Origin: DASWOJ01 sp964242325
GTDB taxonomy: Bacteria > Pseudomonadota > Alphaproteobacteria > Acetobacterales > Acetobacteraceae
Direction: 5' to 3'
Assembly (NCBI GenBank): GCA_964242325.1
Contig: CAXTCI010000002.1
Coordinates: 7,694 to 71,693, forward strand
DNA: 64,000 bases
Shown here: in pieces, positions 8,654-17,433 of the stretch
Numbering within the stretch: position 1 is the stretch's first letter
Layout of the letters: each line of letters begins with the position of its first letter
The notes under the pieces: generated by a model
The model's input: the letters and a program-made list of their open reading frames with translations, nothing else
Told to the model about the DNA's origin: nothing
Databases searched by the model: none
Translations under genes and position numbers: made by a program

Positions 8654-10410
8654 GTTGCGGCCTCTCCGACGTCGATCTCCCAATACGGCGTGACCTGGCC
8701 CTCGATGCCGAACCAGACGTGCCAGTTCCGAGCCATCTCCTCGCTTTCCGGCACCGACCCGGCGAGCGAGAGCGGCATCGGCCGGACTGGGGCGCGGAAT
8801 GTCGCGAGCGGTACTTCGGAAAGCCCGGTTCCGGCGCCGAGCGCGAGCAGGGCGGCGACCTGCTCGCGGCAGCGGCGCCCTTGGCAGAGGCCCATGCCGG
8901 CGCGGGTGAGGCGCTTGACCTGGTCCGGGCTGGGCGCCCCTTCGCCGAGCAGGGCCGTCAGATCCGTGCTGTTGCGGCGGGGTCGGTCCCATTGCAGGTA
9001 GCGCGGCGGACGGACCTCTAGGATGTCGCGCGCGGTTACCTCTTCGCACTGGCAGACATGCGGCTCGGCCTGGCCCGGCGGCAGCACGGCCTCGACCACG
9101 GCGGCGCGCACCCAATCGAGCCGGTAGGCAGGCGATGCACCTGCCGAATGCTCAACGGCCCGAGGTTCTGCAGCAGAGATTTCGGTGATTGGGGCCTCGG
9201 TGACCGGGGCCTCGGTGGTCGGTGACTTGATGACCAAAGGTTTTGTGGCGAAAACCTCAGAGACCAGAGCCTCAGTGACCGATGGCTTGATGGCCGAAGG
9301 TTTGGCGGCATTCTCCGGCGGCGCCGGGTCACGGGCGGACTGCTCCCTGGCGGCCTCGACTGCGGCCTTACCAGCGCGGCGGCCCTCCGCCTCGGCGATG
9401 GCGCGGTCCCCTGACTTTTCCGCCCAAACACCGGCGCAGTCCCCCACGCTGTAGATGCCGCGGACCGAGGTCATCTGCGCAGCATCAACAATCGGAGCAT
9501 GCCCCCCGCGCTCGGGAAACCAGGCGCTGCGGCAGCCGGCTGCGTCGAGCAGTTCGATCACTGGCACGGCGCCGATGCCGAGCACGATCGTGTCGCACTC
9601 GATCCGCCTCTCGCCTTGCCGGCGCCCGGCATCGTCGAATGGCGCGAGGCGTGCGGCGGTGACGCCGTTGGCCCCACCCTCGGCGCCGGCGATCACGTGC
9701 CGGGTCAGGATTTCGATGCCGGATGTATGGATCTGGTCCAGCAGCGGCGCCGGGCCGATGGGCACGGCTGCCTGTTCGACGATGGCGGCGACTGCAATGC
9801 CGGCACGGTGCATGGCGAGTGCCGCCAGCAGTGCCTCGGCTCCGGTCCCCAGTACCACCGCCCGCCGGGCGTCGAGCGCGCCGTATCGCGTGGCCAGCCG
9901 CTCGGCGGCAGTGGCGCCCATTACGCCGGGGCGCTCCCAGCCGGGAAAGGCCAGCCCCATGTCGCGGCGGCCTGCGGCGACGATCGTCGTCTTGCAGCCT
10001 AGCATCCAGGATGTCGCCCCGTCGGACAGCCCGGCCACCATGCCGGGCAGCCAGGAAACGCTACGTCCGTTGGCGTAGAGCCCCCAGACGAAGGTGCCGA
10101 GCCGCACGTCCACTCCGGCGTCAAGCGCCGTCTCCAGCAATGGCTCGCTCGCCAGCATCGCCTCGGTCATGCCGGTGCGGTTGCGGACCGCGCCGCCCAT
10201 CCGTTGGCCGAAGTGCAGTGGGACGTCGTCGCCCATCACCTCCGCCGGCACTGGGTTTTCGTCGGCAAGAATGACGGATACGCCGGACCGAGCCGCCTCG
10301 ATCGCCGCCGCGAGCCCGGCCGGGCCGCCGCCGACCACGAGCAGGTCGGCGGTCTCGCCCACCTCAAGACGCGAGTTGACGGTAGAGCGAGGGTCGGTGA
10401 TGGGCGCCAT
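8650..10410 (-). CDS. NAD/FAD-dependent oxidoreductase with C-terminal BFD-like [2Fe-2S] domain (OoxA/HcnB type)
   Basis: A 586-residue flavoprotein. VVGGGPAGLAAAIEAA (about 24-39) is the FAD site, VVLGTGAEALLAALAM a second nucleotide-binding fold, and GIYSVGDCAGV the conserved GD motif. The C-terminal domain binds [2Fe-2S] through VCQCEE and GLCQGRRC (C-x-C and C-x4-C). Between the flavin and iron-sulfur domains is a degenerate repetitive Thr/Glu/Ala/Pro/Ser linker of about 65 residues, unusual for the family. The start at 10410 was preferred because the FAD fold begins shortly after it and the ABC gene stops seven bases upstream; the longer frame overlaps that ATPase. It pairs with the downstream oxidase. 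Confidence 0.87.
   Translation of the reverse strand: MAPITDPRSTVNSRLEVGETADLLVVGGGPAGLAAAIEAARSGVSVILADENPVPAEVMGDDVPLHFGQRMGGAVRNRTGMTEAMLASEPLLETALDAGVDVRLGTFVWGLYANGRSVSWLPGMVAGLSDGATSWMLGCKTTIVAAGRRDMGLAFPGWERPGVMGATAAERLATRYGALDARRAVVLGTGAEALLAALAMHRAGIAVAAIVEQAAVPIGPAPLLDQIHTSGIEILTRHVIAGAEGGANGVTAARLAPFDDAGRRQGERRIECDTIVLGIGAVPVIELLDAAGCRSAWFPERGGHAPIVDAAQMTSVRGIYSVGDCAGVWAEKSGDRAIAEAEGRRAGKAAVEAAREQSARDPAPPENAAKPSAIKPSVTEALVSEVFATKPLVIKSPTTEAPVTEAPITEISAAEPRAVEHSAGASPAYRLDWVRAAVVEAVLPPGQAEPHVCQCEEVTARDILEVRPPRYLQWDRPRRNSTDLTALLGEGAPSPDQVKRLTRAGMGLCQGRRCREQVAALLALGAGTGLSEVPLATFRAPVRPMPLSLAGSVPESEEMARNWHVWFGIEGQVTPYWEIDVGEAAT
9150..9310. repeat. Degenerate minisatellite inside the [2Fe-2S] oxidoreductase gene
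   Basis: Imperfect tandem copies of a unit near 15 bp, of the type GCCTCGGTGACCGGG, run through this stretch. They translate on the minus strand into a repetitive linker of units such as TEAPVTEAPITE and PSVTEALV. The frame is preserved throughout, as expected if the linker tolerates length change. Confidence 0.65.
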
Positions 10411-10417
10411 GGCCAAC

Positions 10418-11530
10418 CTATGCGGAAACGGGTTCGAGGGAATGCTCGTCGGCCTGGACGGGCGGTGGCCCGCCGCGGCGGCCGAGCGCGGGAACGGGAA
10501 GGTGACAGCGGATCGCATGGCCGCTGTCCATCGCCATCGGCGGCTCCTCCGTCTCGCAGATCGCGCCGATCTTGCGGGGGCAGCGACCATGGAAGACGCA
10601 ACCAGATGGCGGCGATAGCGGGCTTGGGATTTCACCGGACAGGCGGATGCGGGCACGACGGTTGCCAGCGTCGATTTCCGGCACGGCGGAGAGCAGCGCC
10701 TCGGTGTAGGGATGGTGCGGCCCGTCGAACACGTCCTCCGCCGGGCCGATCTCCATGATGCGGCCGAGATAGAGCACGGCGATGCGGTCGGACAGGTAGC
10801 GGACCACGCCAAGATCGTGGCTGATGAAGATGTAGCTCACCTGCTCGCGCGCCTGCAGGTCGGCGAGCAGGTTGAGGATGGCGGCCTGCACCGAGACGTC
10901 GAGCGCCGAGGTCGGCTCGTCGCAGATGACCACGCGCGGGTCGCCGGCAAAGGCGCGGGCGATGGCGACGCGCTGCTTCAGCCCGCCGGAGAGCTGCCGC
11001 GGGCGCATCGAAAGGTGCCGCTCGGTGAGCCGCACGGCCGACACCAGCCCGGCCAGCCGCTCCGCCCGCTGCCGCCCGAACACGCCGGCCAGACGCGACA
11101 GCGAGCGCTCGATCAGGTGCCGCACCGTATGCGCGCGGTTGAGCGCCGAATCCGGGTTCTGGAACACGATCTGCAGCATTTTCTGGTCGGCGCGCGAGCG
11201 GGACCTGGCGTGGCCGGCGACCTCCTGCCCGCCAAGCTCGATACGGCCGCCGGGATCGGGCGCGGTCAGGCCGAGCAGCAGGCGGGCGAGCGTGGTCTTG
11301 CCGCTGCCAGACTCGCCGACGAGGCCGAGCGTTTCGCCGGGCTCGAGATCGAGCGAGACGTCGGTGACGGCGCGTATGGCGGCCGTGCCTTGGCGGTAGG
11401 TTTTGCTGAGATGGGTCGCCCGCAGTGCCGGCGCGGCATGAAGGCCGCCGCGCGATGCGGTCTCAATGACGGGAGAGGAAGGTGCCGCAGGGACGGCCAT
11501 TGCACGCTCGACATGGTGGCATCGCACCAT
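10418..11530 (-). CDS. Peptide/opine ABC transporter ATPase, DppF/OppF-like, 5' end adjacent to gap
   Basis: A 370-residue ABC ATPase reading up to the N gap. Walker A is GESGSGKTT, the signature LSGGLKQRVAIARAF, Walker B VVICDEPTSALD and the switch His lies in FISHDLG. The C-terminal oligopeptide-type extension is present (HHPYTEALLSAVPE and RCPRKIGAICETEEPPM). The true start may be the MAVPAAP methionine or lie in the gap. It is the second ATPase of the importer whose other parts follow at 11631-15846, and it energises uptake of a small peptide, opine or quaternary amine. Confidence 0.92.
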   Translation of the reverse strand: MVRCHHVERAMAVPAAPSSPVIETASRGGLHAAPALRATHLSKTYRQGTAAIRAVTDVSLDLEPGETLGLVGESGSGKTTLARLLLGLTAPDPGGRIELGGQEVAGHARSRSRADQKMLQIVFQNPDSALNRAHTVRHLIERSLSRLAGVFGRQRAERLAGLVSAVRLTERHLSMRPRQLSGGLKQRVAIARAFAGDPRVVICDEPTSALDVSVQAAILNLLADLQAREQVSYIFISHDLGVVRYLSDRIAVLYLGRIMEIGPAEDVFDGPHHPYTEALLSAVPEIDAGNRRARIRLSGEIPSPLSPPSGCVFHGRCPRKIGAICETEEPPMAMDSGHAIRCHLPVPALGRRGGPPPVQADEHSLEPVSA

Positions 11531-11630
11531 NNNNNNNNNNNNNNNNNNNNNNNNNNNNNNNNNNNNNNNNNNNNNNNNNNNNNNNNNNNNNNNNNNNNNN
11601 NNNNNNNNNNNNNNNNNNNNNNNNNNNNNN
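11531..11630. other. Assembly gap (100 N)
   Basis: One hundred undetermined bases lie between the two ATPase genes. The upstream ATPase is cut after LYAGS and lacks the roughly 90 C-terminal residues expected for DppD. The real gap is therefore probably longer than 100 bases and the N count a placeholder. Confidence 0.95.
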
Positions 11631-12323
11631 GCTGCCGGCGTAGAGGACGCCGATGCGGTCGCACATGCGCTCGATGATCGCGATGTTGTGGCTGATGAAC
11701 AGGATCGAGGTGCGGAATTCCTGCTTCAGCGCCGCGATCAGGTCCAGCACTTCGGCCTCGACCGTCGCGTCCAGCCCGGTGGTCGGCTCGTCCAGCACGA
11801 GCAGGGCCGGGTTGTTGGCAAGCGCCATGGCAATGACGATCCGCTGCTGCATACCGCCCGAGAGCTGGTGCGGATAGGCGCCCATGACGCGGGCGGTGCC
11901 GGGGATGCGCACATGGCCCAGCATCGCCTCCGCGCGGGTCAGCGCGTCGCGCCGGCCGAGGCCGCCGGTCTCGAACACCTCGGCGATCTGGCGCCCGACC
12001 GTCATGGACGGGTTCAGCGCGCGGCCGGGGTCCTGATAGACCATTGAAACCGTGGTGAGACGCAGCCTGCGAAGCCCGGCCGGGTCGAGCCGCATCACGT
12101 CCTGTCCGTCCACAAGGATCTGCCCGGCACGGACGAAGCCGTTGCGCGGCAGGGCGCGCAAGGCGGCGAAGGCGGCGGTGGACTTGCCGCAGCCGCTTTC
12201 GCCGACTAGGCCGAACGTCTCGCCTGGCGCGATGCTGAACGAGACGCTGCGCAATACGAGCTGCTCCACGCTCCGGGCGCGGTAGCCGACGCTCAGGTCG
12301 CGCAGTTCGAGAGCTGGGGTCAT
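11631..12323 (-). CDS. Peptide/opine ABC transporter ATPase, DppD/OppD-like, truncated by gap
   Basis: The first 231 residues of a DppD-type ATPase. Walker A is GESGCGKST, the signature LSGGMQQRIVIAMAL, Walker B LLVLDEPTTGLD and the switch His lies in FISHNIAI. The start ATG at 12323 shares ATGA with the permease stop, indicating coupling. The C-terminal Opp-type region is missing only because of the assembly gap. It forms the ATPase pair with the DppF-like protein. Confidence 0.92.
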
Positions 12324-13207
12324 TCGAGCGCCGCCTGGATGCCGTCGGCGACGAGGTTGACGCCGACCACGAGCGAGGCAGTAGCGCCCGCCGCAAAGGC
12401 CACCGTCCACCAGTAACCGCCGGTAATCATGCCGTAGTTTTCGGAGATCGCGAGACCCCAGTCGGCCGAGGGGGGCTGGATGCCGAAACCGAGGAAGCTG
12501 AGCGAGGCGACGGTGAAGATGGCGTAGCCGAGCCGCACCGTGGTCTCCACCAGGATCGGCGGCAGCACGTTAGGCAGGATCTCCACGAACATGATGTGCA
12601 GCGCGCCTTCGCCACGCAGTTCCGCTGCCGCCACGTAGTCATGCGAGCGTTCGGACAGCACGGCGGCGCGGACGGTGCGGGCGATCAGGGGCGTGAAGAT
12701 GACGCCGATGACCGCGATCACCGTTACCGAGGACGGCCCGAGCGCCACCAGTACTAGGAGTGCTACGACGATCAGCGGCAGCGCGAGCAGCACCTCGATC
12801 AGCCGGCCGATCACCGCGTCGAGCCAACCGCCGACATAGCCGGTGAGCAGGCCGAGCGTGGCGCCCGCGACGGTCGCAAGCAGCGTCGCCGCGGGTGCGA
12901 CCGAGAGGATCGGCCGGGCGCCGATGATGACGCGCGAGAAGATGTCCCGCCCGAGCTGGTCGGTGCCGAACCAATGCGCGGCCGAGGGAGGCGCCAGGGT
13001 GTGCAGCAGGTCGTCGGCATAGGGCGGATAAGGCACGAGCGAAGGGCCGAACAGCGCGCAGCCGATCCAGAACAGCAGCACTACGGCACCCACCAGGAAA
13101 ACCGGCGAGCGCAGCACGAGGCGCAGCCGGCTCGGCATGGCGACGGCCGGCTCGGCAGCGGCCTGGCTGTCTGTCATCGGCATGGAGTCGAGCGCGGTTG
13201 CCGACAT
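12320..13207 (-). CDS. ABC transporter permease, DppC-like
   Basis: A 295-residue inner-membrane permease with an N-terminal transmembrane helix (about 30-52) followed by the conserved HWFGTDQLGRDIFSRVIIGAR region that defines OppC/DppC proteins. The binding-protein-dependent transport domain ends with SFLGFGIQPPSADWG. The EAA-type loop that contacts the ATPase is seen around DYVAAAELRGEG. It overlaps the DppB-like gene by one base (TGATG) and the ATPase gene by four, so the transporter genes are tightly coupled. Confidence 0.93.
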   Translation of the reverse strand: MSATALDSMPMTDSQAAAEPAVAMPSRLRLVLRSPVFLVGAVVLLFWIGCALFGPSLVPYPPYADDLLHTLAPPSAAHWFGTDQLGRDIFSRVIIGARPILSVAPAATLLATVAGATLGLLTGYVGGWLDAVIGRLIEVLLALPLIVVALLVLVALGPSSVTVIAVIGVIFTPLIARTVRAAVLSERSHDYVAAAELRGEGALHIMFVEILPNVLPPILVETTVRLGYAIFTVASLSFLGFGIQPPSADWGLAISENYGMITGGYWWTVAFAAGATASLVVGVNLVADGIQAALE

Positions 13208-14169
13208 CAGGCGACCCCGTCCCGCAAGCGTGGATTGAGCACGACATAGAGCGCGTCGGCGAACATCGTGGTGACGACGAAGATGGTGCCGACGGTCAGG
13301 ATGCCGGCCTCAAGCATTGGCAGGTCCTTGCCGCGTGCCGCGGTGAGGATGAGGCTGCCGATGCCTTGGTAGCGGAACAGCGATTCCACCACGACCAGGC
13401 CGCCGATCATGTAGCCGATCTGGCTCGCGATCACGGTGATGGTCGGCAGCAGCGCGTTGCCGAGCACGTGCCGTACGATGATTTTTCGCCGGGTCAGGCC
13501 CTTCAGCATGGCCGTGCGGACATAGTCGGAGTCGAGCGTTTCCAACGTGCCGGCGCGGGCCATGCGGGCGATGTAGCCGAACAGGACCAGCACGAGCGGC
13601 AGCGCCGGCAGGATCAGGTGCCGGAGCTGCTCCAGGGCGTCTGTCCCCGGCCGGGTCGCCGCCGAGATCGGCAGCCAGCGCAGCCAGACCCCGAAGATGA
13701 GGATCAATGCGATGGATGAAACGAACTCCGGTACGACCGTGAGCGATAGCCCGGTGACGCTGATGATCCGGTCCTGCCAACGCCCGGGATGCATCGCGGC
13801 AAATACCCCGGCGCCGATCGAGAGCGGAACGACGATGGTGAACGCGACGGCAGCGAGCTTCATCGAGTTCAGCAAAGCATTGCCGACGAAGGAAGCGACG
13901 GGCGAGCGGAACACGAAGGAGGTGCCCATGTCACCGGTGAGGAAATGGCCGATCCAGGATAGGTATTGCTGCACCGGCGGCTGGTCGGCGCCGATCTGGT
14001 GGTTGATTTCCGCCACTGCCTCAGGCGAGGCGAGCGGGCCGAGGATGGATCGGCCGACATCGCCGGGCAGCACCTGCGCACCGGCAAAGACGATGACGCT
14101 GAGCAGCACCAGCGTCAGCACGCTGAGGGCGAGCCGATGGCTGACCTGCTGCCCCAGCCGCGCTAGCAT
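13207..14169 (-). CDS. ABC transporter permease, DppB-like
   Basis: A 320-residue inner-membrane permease with six predicted helices. It has the typical DppB opening (LALSVLTLVLLSVIVFAGAQ), the periplasmic loop with VQQYLSWIGHFLTGDMGTSF, and the coupling helix segment YVRTAMLKGLTRRKIIVRH. The C-terminus reaches YVVLNPRLRDGVA, as in the family. It forms the translocation pore with the DppC-like protein. The gene follows the binding-protein gene after 15 bp. Confidence 0.93.
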   Translation of the reverse strand: MLARLGQQVSHRLALSVLTLVLLSVIVFAGAQVLPGDVGRSILGPLASPEAVAEINHQIGADQPPVQQYLSWIGHFLTGDMGTSFVFRSPVASFVGNALLNSMKLAAVAFTIVVPLSIGAGVFAAMHPGRWQDRIISVTGLSLTVVPEFVSSIALILIFGVWLRWLPISAATRPGTDALEQLRHLILPALPLVLVLFGYIARMARAGTLETLDSDYVRTAMLKGLTRRKIIVRHVLGNALLPTITVIASQIGYMIGGLVVVESLFRYQGIGSLILTAARGKDLPMLEAGILTVGTIFVVTTMFADALYVVLNPRLRDGVA

Positions 14170-14184
14170 GTTAAAGGACCCGCA

Positions 14185-15846
14185 TCAGCCAATCGTCGTC
14201 CCGGCCAGGAAAAGTTGCGAGATCGGATTGACGCCCACGCCCTGCACATCCTTCGCCGTGGCGGTGAGGTAGTCGTAGAAGTAAGCGTAGATGACCGGGG
14301 TCTCGTCGAGCAGTAGGCGCTGGATCTTGCCCGCCGTCTCGCGCTGGACGCCGAGATCGGTGGCGGCGATGTAGCTCGCCACCAGCTTGTCGTAGTCGGC
14401 GTTCTTGAAATGCGCGGCGTTCCAGGCGCCGGTGCTGAGCAGCGGCGCGCCGAGCAGCACGTTGGGCACGCCGCGATGGCCGTAATCGGTGATGCCCATT
14501 TCGGAGTCGAGCCAGTCGGACTGACCGTACTGGGCCTTGCCGTAATACGCGGTATCGGTCTCGATCTTGAGGTTCAGCTTGATGCCGATTGCGGCGACCG
14601 CGTTCTGGATCAGCACCGCGTAGTCCGGCATTTCCATCACCCGCTCGGTGGTCAGCGTTGCCTCGAAGCCCTTTTCGTGGCCCGCCTCGGCCATCAGATG
14701 CTTCGCCTGCGCGATGTCGCGCTTACGCTGCGGAACGTCCTTGTCGGTCGAGGGATAGACCGGTGCAAACGGTGAATCATTGCCAGGCGCCGCGAGGCCC
14801 TGGAACAACCCGGTCACGATCGCGTCGCGGTCAAGCGTCAGCGCGATCGCCTGCCGGACGCGCTTGTCCGACAGGTTGGGGGAGTCGTTCCGTAAGTGGA
14901 ACTCGCGGTGCACTGCGGACTTGATCTTGATGATGTTGATGTCGGGATCGTGCAGCACTCCCTGCGCACCCTGCACCGAGATCTGCTGGATCACATCCAC
15001 CTGCCCGCCCTGCAGCGCCAGGATCATCGGCTGCTGGTCGGCGTAGAAGGTGAACTCCAGCCGTGCGGGCAGCGCCTTTTCGCCCCAGTAGTCATCGTTG
15101 CGTATGAAGGTCACGCCTACTTTCGGCACGTAACGGTCAAGCTTGAACGGTCCGGTGCCGATGAAGGTCTTCTCGAAGTCGCCGGCATAATCGGCGGGCA
15201 GGATGATCGCGTTGTAGTTGTCGGTCGAGACGATGTAGGGGAAGTTGCCGTTCGGGGCGTCGAGATGGAATTCGACGGTCAGGTCGTCCACCTTGCGCGT
15301 GCCACCCTTGGACAGCACGCCCTTGAACGCCGACAGCGCGTTGGAGCCGTTCTTCGGATCGGCCAGGCGGTCCATCGTGGCGACCACATCATCGGCATTC
15401 AACACGTGCCCGTTGTGGAATTTGACGTTGGGCCGCAGCTTGAATGTCCAGACGCTGCCGTCCTCGTTCGACTTCCAAGACAACGCCAACATAGGCCTTA
15501 GCATCAGGTCCGCCTGGTCATATACCAGGAACTCGCCCGTCTGCTGCAACAGGATCAACCCGCCGGAGTTGGCCGTCGTCACTGGCTCCACGGCGCTGGC
15601 CGGCGTTTGCGAAGCGACGCGGATGGTTGCGTTCTTCTTGCCCTCGGCGCGGGCGAACGGCGCCGCGACCGGGCTCGCCGCCCCGAGCAGCCCGGCGAGC
15701 AGCGGCGCCGCCACGCCGAACCGCGCCCCCTCGCGTAGCAGACCGCGCCGGTCGAGCCGCCCGGCCAGGAATTCGTCAACGACGTGGTTCTCAAGTGCGC
15801 CCGCCTGGCGTCGGAGCAGATCGAGGAACTTGGGCGAAGGGCGCAT
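14185..15846 (-). CDS. Periplasmic substrate-binding protein, SBP_bac_5 family
   Basis: A 553-residue solute-binding protein for the Dpp/Opp-type importer. A long positive N-terminal region with an Arg-Arg pair (LDRRGLLREGARFG, about 31-44) precedes a hydrophobic stretch and a likely cleavage near APFARAEG, suggesting Tat-type export. Family-typical stretches follow: LRPNVKFHNGHVLNADDVV, FIGTGPFKLDRYVP and KRVRQAIALTLDRDAI. A good AAGGAAAA ribosome-binding site precedes the ATG. The binding specificity of this family (peptides, opines, quaternary amines, glycosides) cannot be read from sequence. Confidence 0.92.
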   Translation of the reverse strand: MRPSPKFLDLLRRQAGALENHVVDEFLAGRLDRRGLLREGARFGVAAPLLAGLLGAASPVAAPFARAEGKKNATIRVASQTPASAVEPVTTANSGGLILLQQTGEFLVYDQADLMLRPMLALSWKSNEDGSVWTFKLRPNVKFHNGHVLNADDVVATMDRLADPKNGSNALSAFKGVLSKGGTRKVDDLTVEFHLDAPNGNFPYIVSTDNYNAIILPADYAGDFEKTFIGTGPFKLDRYVPKVGVTFIRNDDYWGEKALPARLEFTFYADQQPMILALQGGQVDVIQQISVQGAQGVLHDPDINIIKIKSAVHREFHLRNDSPNLSDKRVRQAIALTLDRDAIVTGLFQGLAAPGNDSPFAPVYPSTDKDVPQRKRDIAQAKHLMAEAGHEKGFEATLTTERVMEMPDYAVLIQNAVAAIGIKLNLKIETDTAYYGKAQYGQSDWLDSEMGITDYGHRGVPNVLLGAPLLSTGAWNAAHFKNADYDKLVASYIAATDLGVQRETAGKIQRLLLDETPVIYAYFYDYLTATAKDVQGVGVNPISQLFLAGTTIG

Positions 15847-16006
15847 GGCCGTTTTCCTTGCCTAACAGTGTCGGCCGCTGCTCCGGGCAAAGCAGGGCCG
15901 CCCGGGAATAAGCCGGGCCGCTCGGCCAAGGTCAGCGCCTACGTTGACCCGCATCTTGTCCTGCGGCCTCACGCGAAGTCAAAGCAGGAATGCCGCCCAG
16001 GCATAC

Positions 16007-17236
16007 CTACTCGGCCGCGACCGCGTGCCGCACGGGGCCGCCGGCCTGTTCGCGCACCTTGTCGCAATACCAATCGACAAACCGCAGGACGAGCGTTTCT
16101 GCCACCGGGGAATACGGTCCCGGGCGGAAGCCAGCCGAGCGGACGCCGCGCTGGTTGTTCTCGGCCAGCGCCCGATCCTGCAGGTTGGTCTGATCCCACA
16201 GCTTGACCAAACCCTCGATGGTGTAATCCACGCCCTCGACCGCGTCCTCGTGCACCAGCCACTTGGCCGTGACGACCGTCTCCTCGGTCGCGGTCGGCAT
16301 GGCGCTGAACATGAACACGTAATCGCCGAGCGCGTGCGCGAAGCAGTGCGGCTCCAGCGCCCAGCGCAGCGAGCCGACGTCGCCGTCGCCGAGCCGCCCC
16401 ATCGTACGCTTGACGCAGGGCTGGCCGTCGATGGTGATGGACGTGGTGCCGGGATTGAGCGCGAAACGGCCCGCCTGCCACCACTTGCCCTCGGCGGGAC
16501 CGACCGGCAGCGCCCGCCCGGCCATCCGTTTGTCGTAAGCGTCGGTGATCTCGTTCTGCTCGTCCACGGAGAGCGACTTGCGGAGGATCGGAAAGGTGGT
16601 CGCCAGTTCCGGATGGTTGGACGCGCAATGGTAGCACTCGCGCCCGTTTTCCATCACGAGCTTCCAGTTGGCTTTCTCTACCAGCGTCATCTGATGCGCG
16701 AGCTTGGCGCGGTGCAGCTCATGCGGCGCCAGCATTGGCGCCAGCGCGTCGTGGAACTCGTCGAAGGCGGGGGGCGCGTCGCCGAGGCAGACATAGATCG
16801 ACCCGGCCACGGTACGGACCGCGACAGGCAGGAGGTTGTGCTGCGCCGGGTCGAAATCCCCACCCATGTGAGCGGCGTGGACCAGCTTGCCTTCGAGGTC
16901 GTAGGCCCACTGGTGATAAGGGCAAACCAGCCGCGGGCGCTTGGAGGCGCCGTCGGCGCAAATCTGCGCGCCGCGATGACGGCAAGAATTATGGAAGGCG
17001 CGCAGCTTGTGGTCGCGCCCGCGCACGATCACGATCGGCGAGCGCCCGATCGTTAGGGCCAGCGAGCTGCCTGGCGAGGGCAGCTCCACCTCGAAACCGG
17101 CCATGATCCAGGAGTTGCCGTAGATACGGTCCATGTCGAAGGCGAAGATTTCCGGATCGGTGTAGAAGGGCTGCGGCAGCGCGTGGCCCGGGCGGCGCTG
17201 CTCGATCAAGGCGCGGATGCGGGACAGGTCGGTCAT
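16007..17236 (-). CDS. Rieske non-heme iron oxygenase alpha subunit (GbcA/stachydrine-demethylase-like)
   Basis: A 409-residue ring-hydroxylating-dioxygenase-type protein. The Rieske [2Fe-2S] ligands are visible as CRHRG and CPYHQW. The mononuclear iron site lies in ENGRECYHCASNHPEL (two His plus bridging acid), with a downstream Asp in KLWDQTNLQD. Its architecture resembles GbcA and other N-demethylating oxygenases of quaternary amines more than aromatic dioxygenases; this is an inference from motif context. No reductase gene is seen in the window, so electrons must come from elsewhere. It heads the leftward operon with the importer. Confidence 0.87.
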   Translation of the reverse strand: MTDLSRIRALIEQRRPGHALPQPFYTDPEIFAFDMDRIYGNSWIMAGFEVELPSPGSSLALTIGRSPIVIVRGRDHKLRAFHNSCRHRGAQICADGASKRPRLVCPYHQWAYDLEGKLVHAAHMGGDFDPAQHNLLPVAVRTVAGSIYVCLGDAPPAFDEFHDALAPMLAPHELHRAKLAHQMTLVEKANWKLVMENGRECYHCASNHPELATTFPILRKSLSVDEQNEITDAYDKRMAGRALPVGPAEGKWWQAGRFALNPGTTSITIDGQPCVKRTMGRLGDGDVGSLRWALEPHCFAHALGDYVFMFSAMPTATEETVVTAKWLVHEDAVEGVDYTIEGLVKLWDQTNLQDRALAENNQRGVRSAGFRPGPYSPVAETLVLRFVDWYCDKVREQAGGPVRHAVAAE

Positions 17237-17433
17237 GCGGCGATTTTCTCTTAGCTGGGGGCGGCGAGTATGGCTGCGTGTCTTATACTCTATTTATCGC
17301 TTTTGGTGATCGCGCGATCTGATTTCGTGCAGCAGGATGGCTACGGCCATATCCTCAACGTCCATCCAGAGGACCTAGCCGAACCGGACGAGCCGGCGCC
17401 CCTCCCCCTTCCCTGCTGCCTAGGAGCATTCCG
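17237..17433. promoter_or_regulatory. Divergent promoter region of the catabolic locus
   Basis: The 197 bp between the divergent Rieske and sarcosine-oxidase-like genes are locally AT-rich (17281-17305). They contain a perfect 12-base palindrome, GATCGCGCGATC (17308-17319). This is the natural place for the promoters of both operons and for a shared regulator site. No regulator gene lies next to it. Confidence 0.5.
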
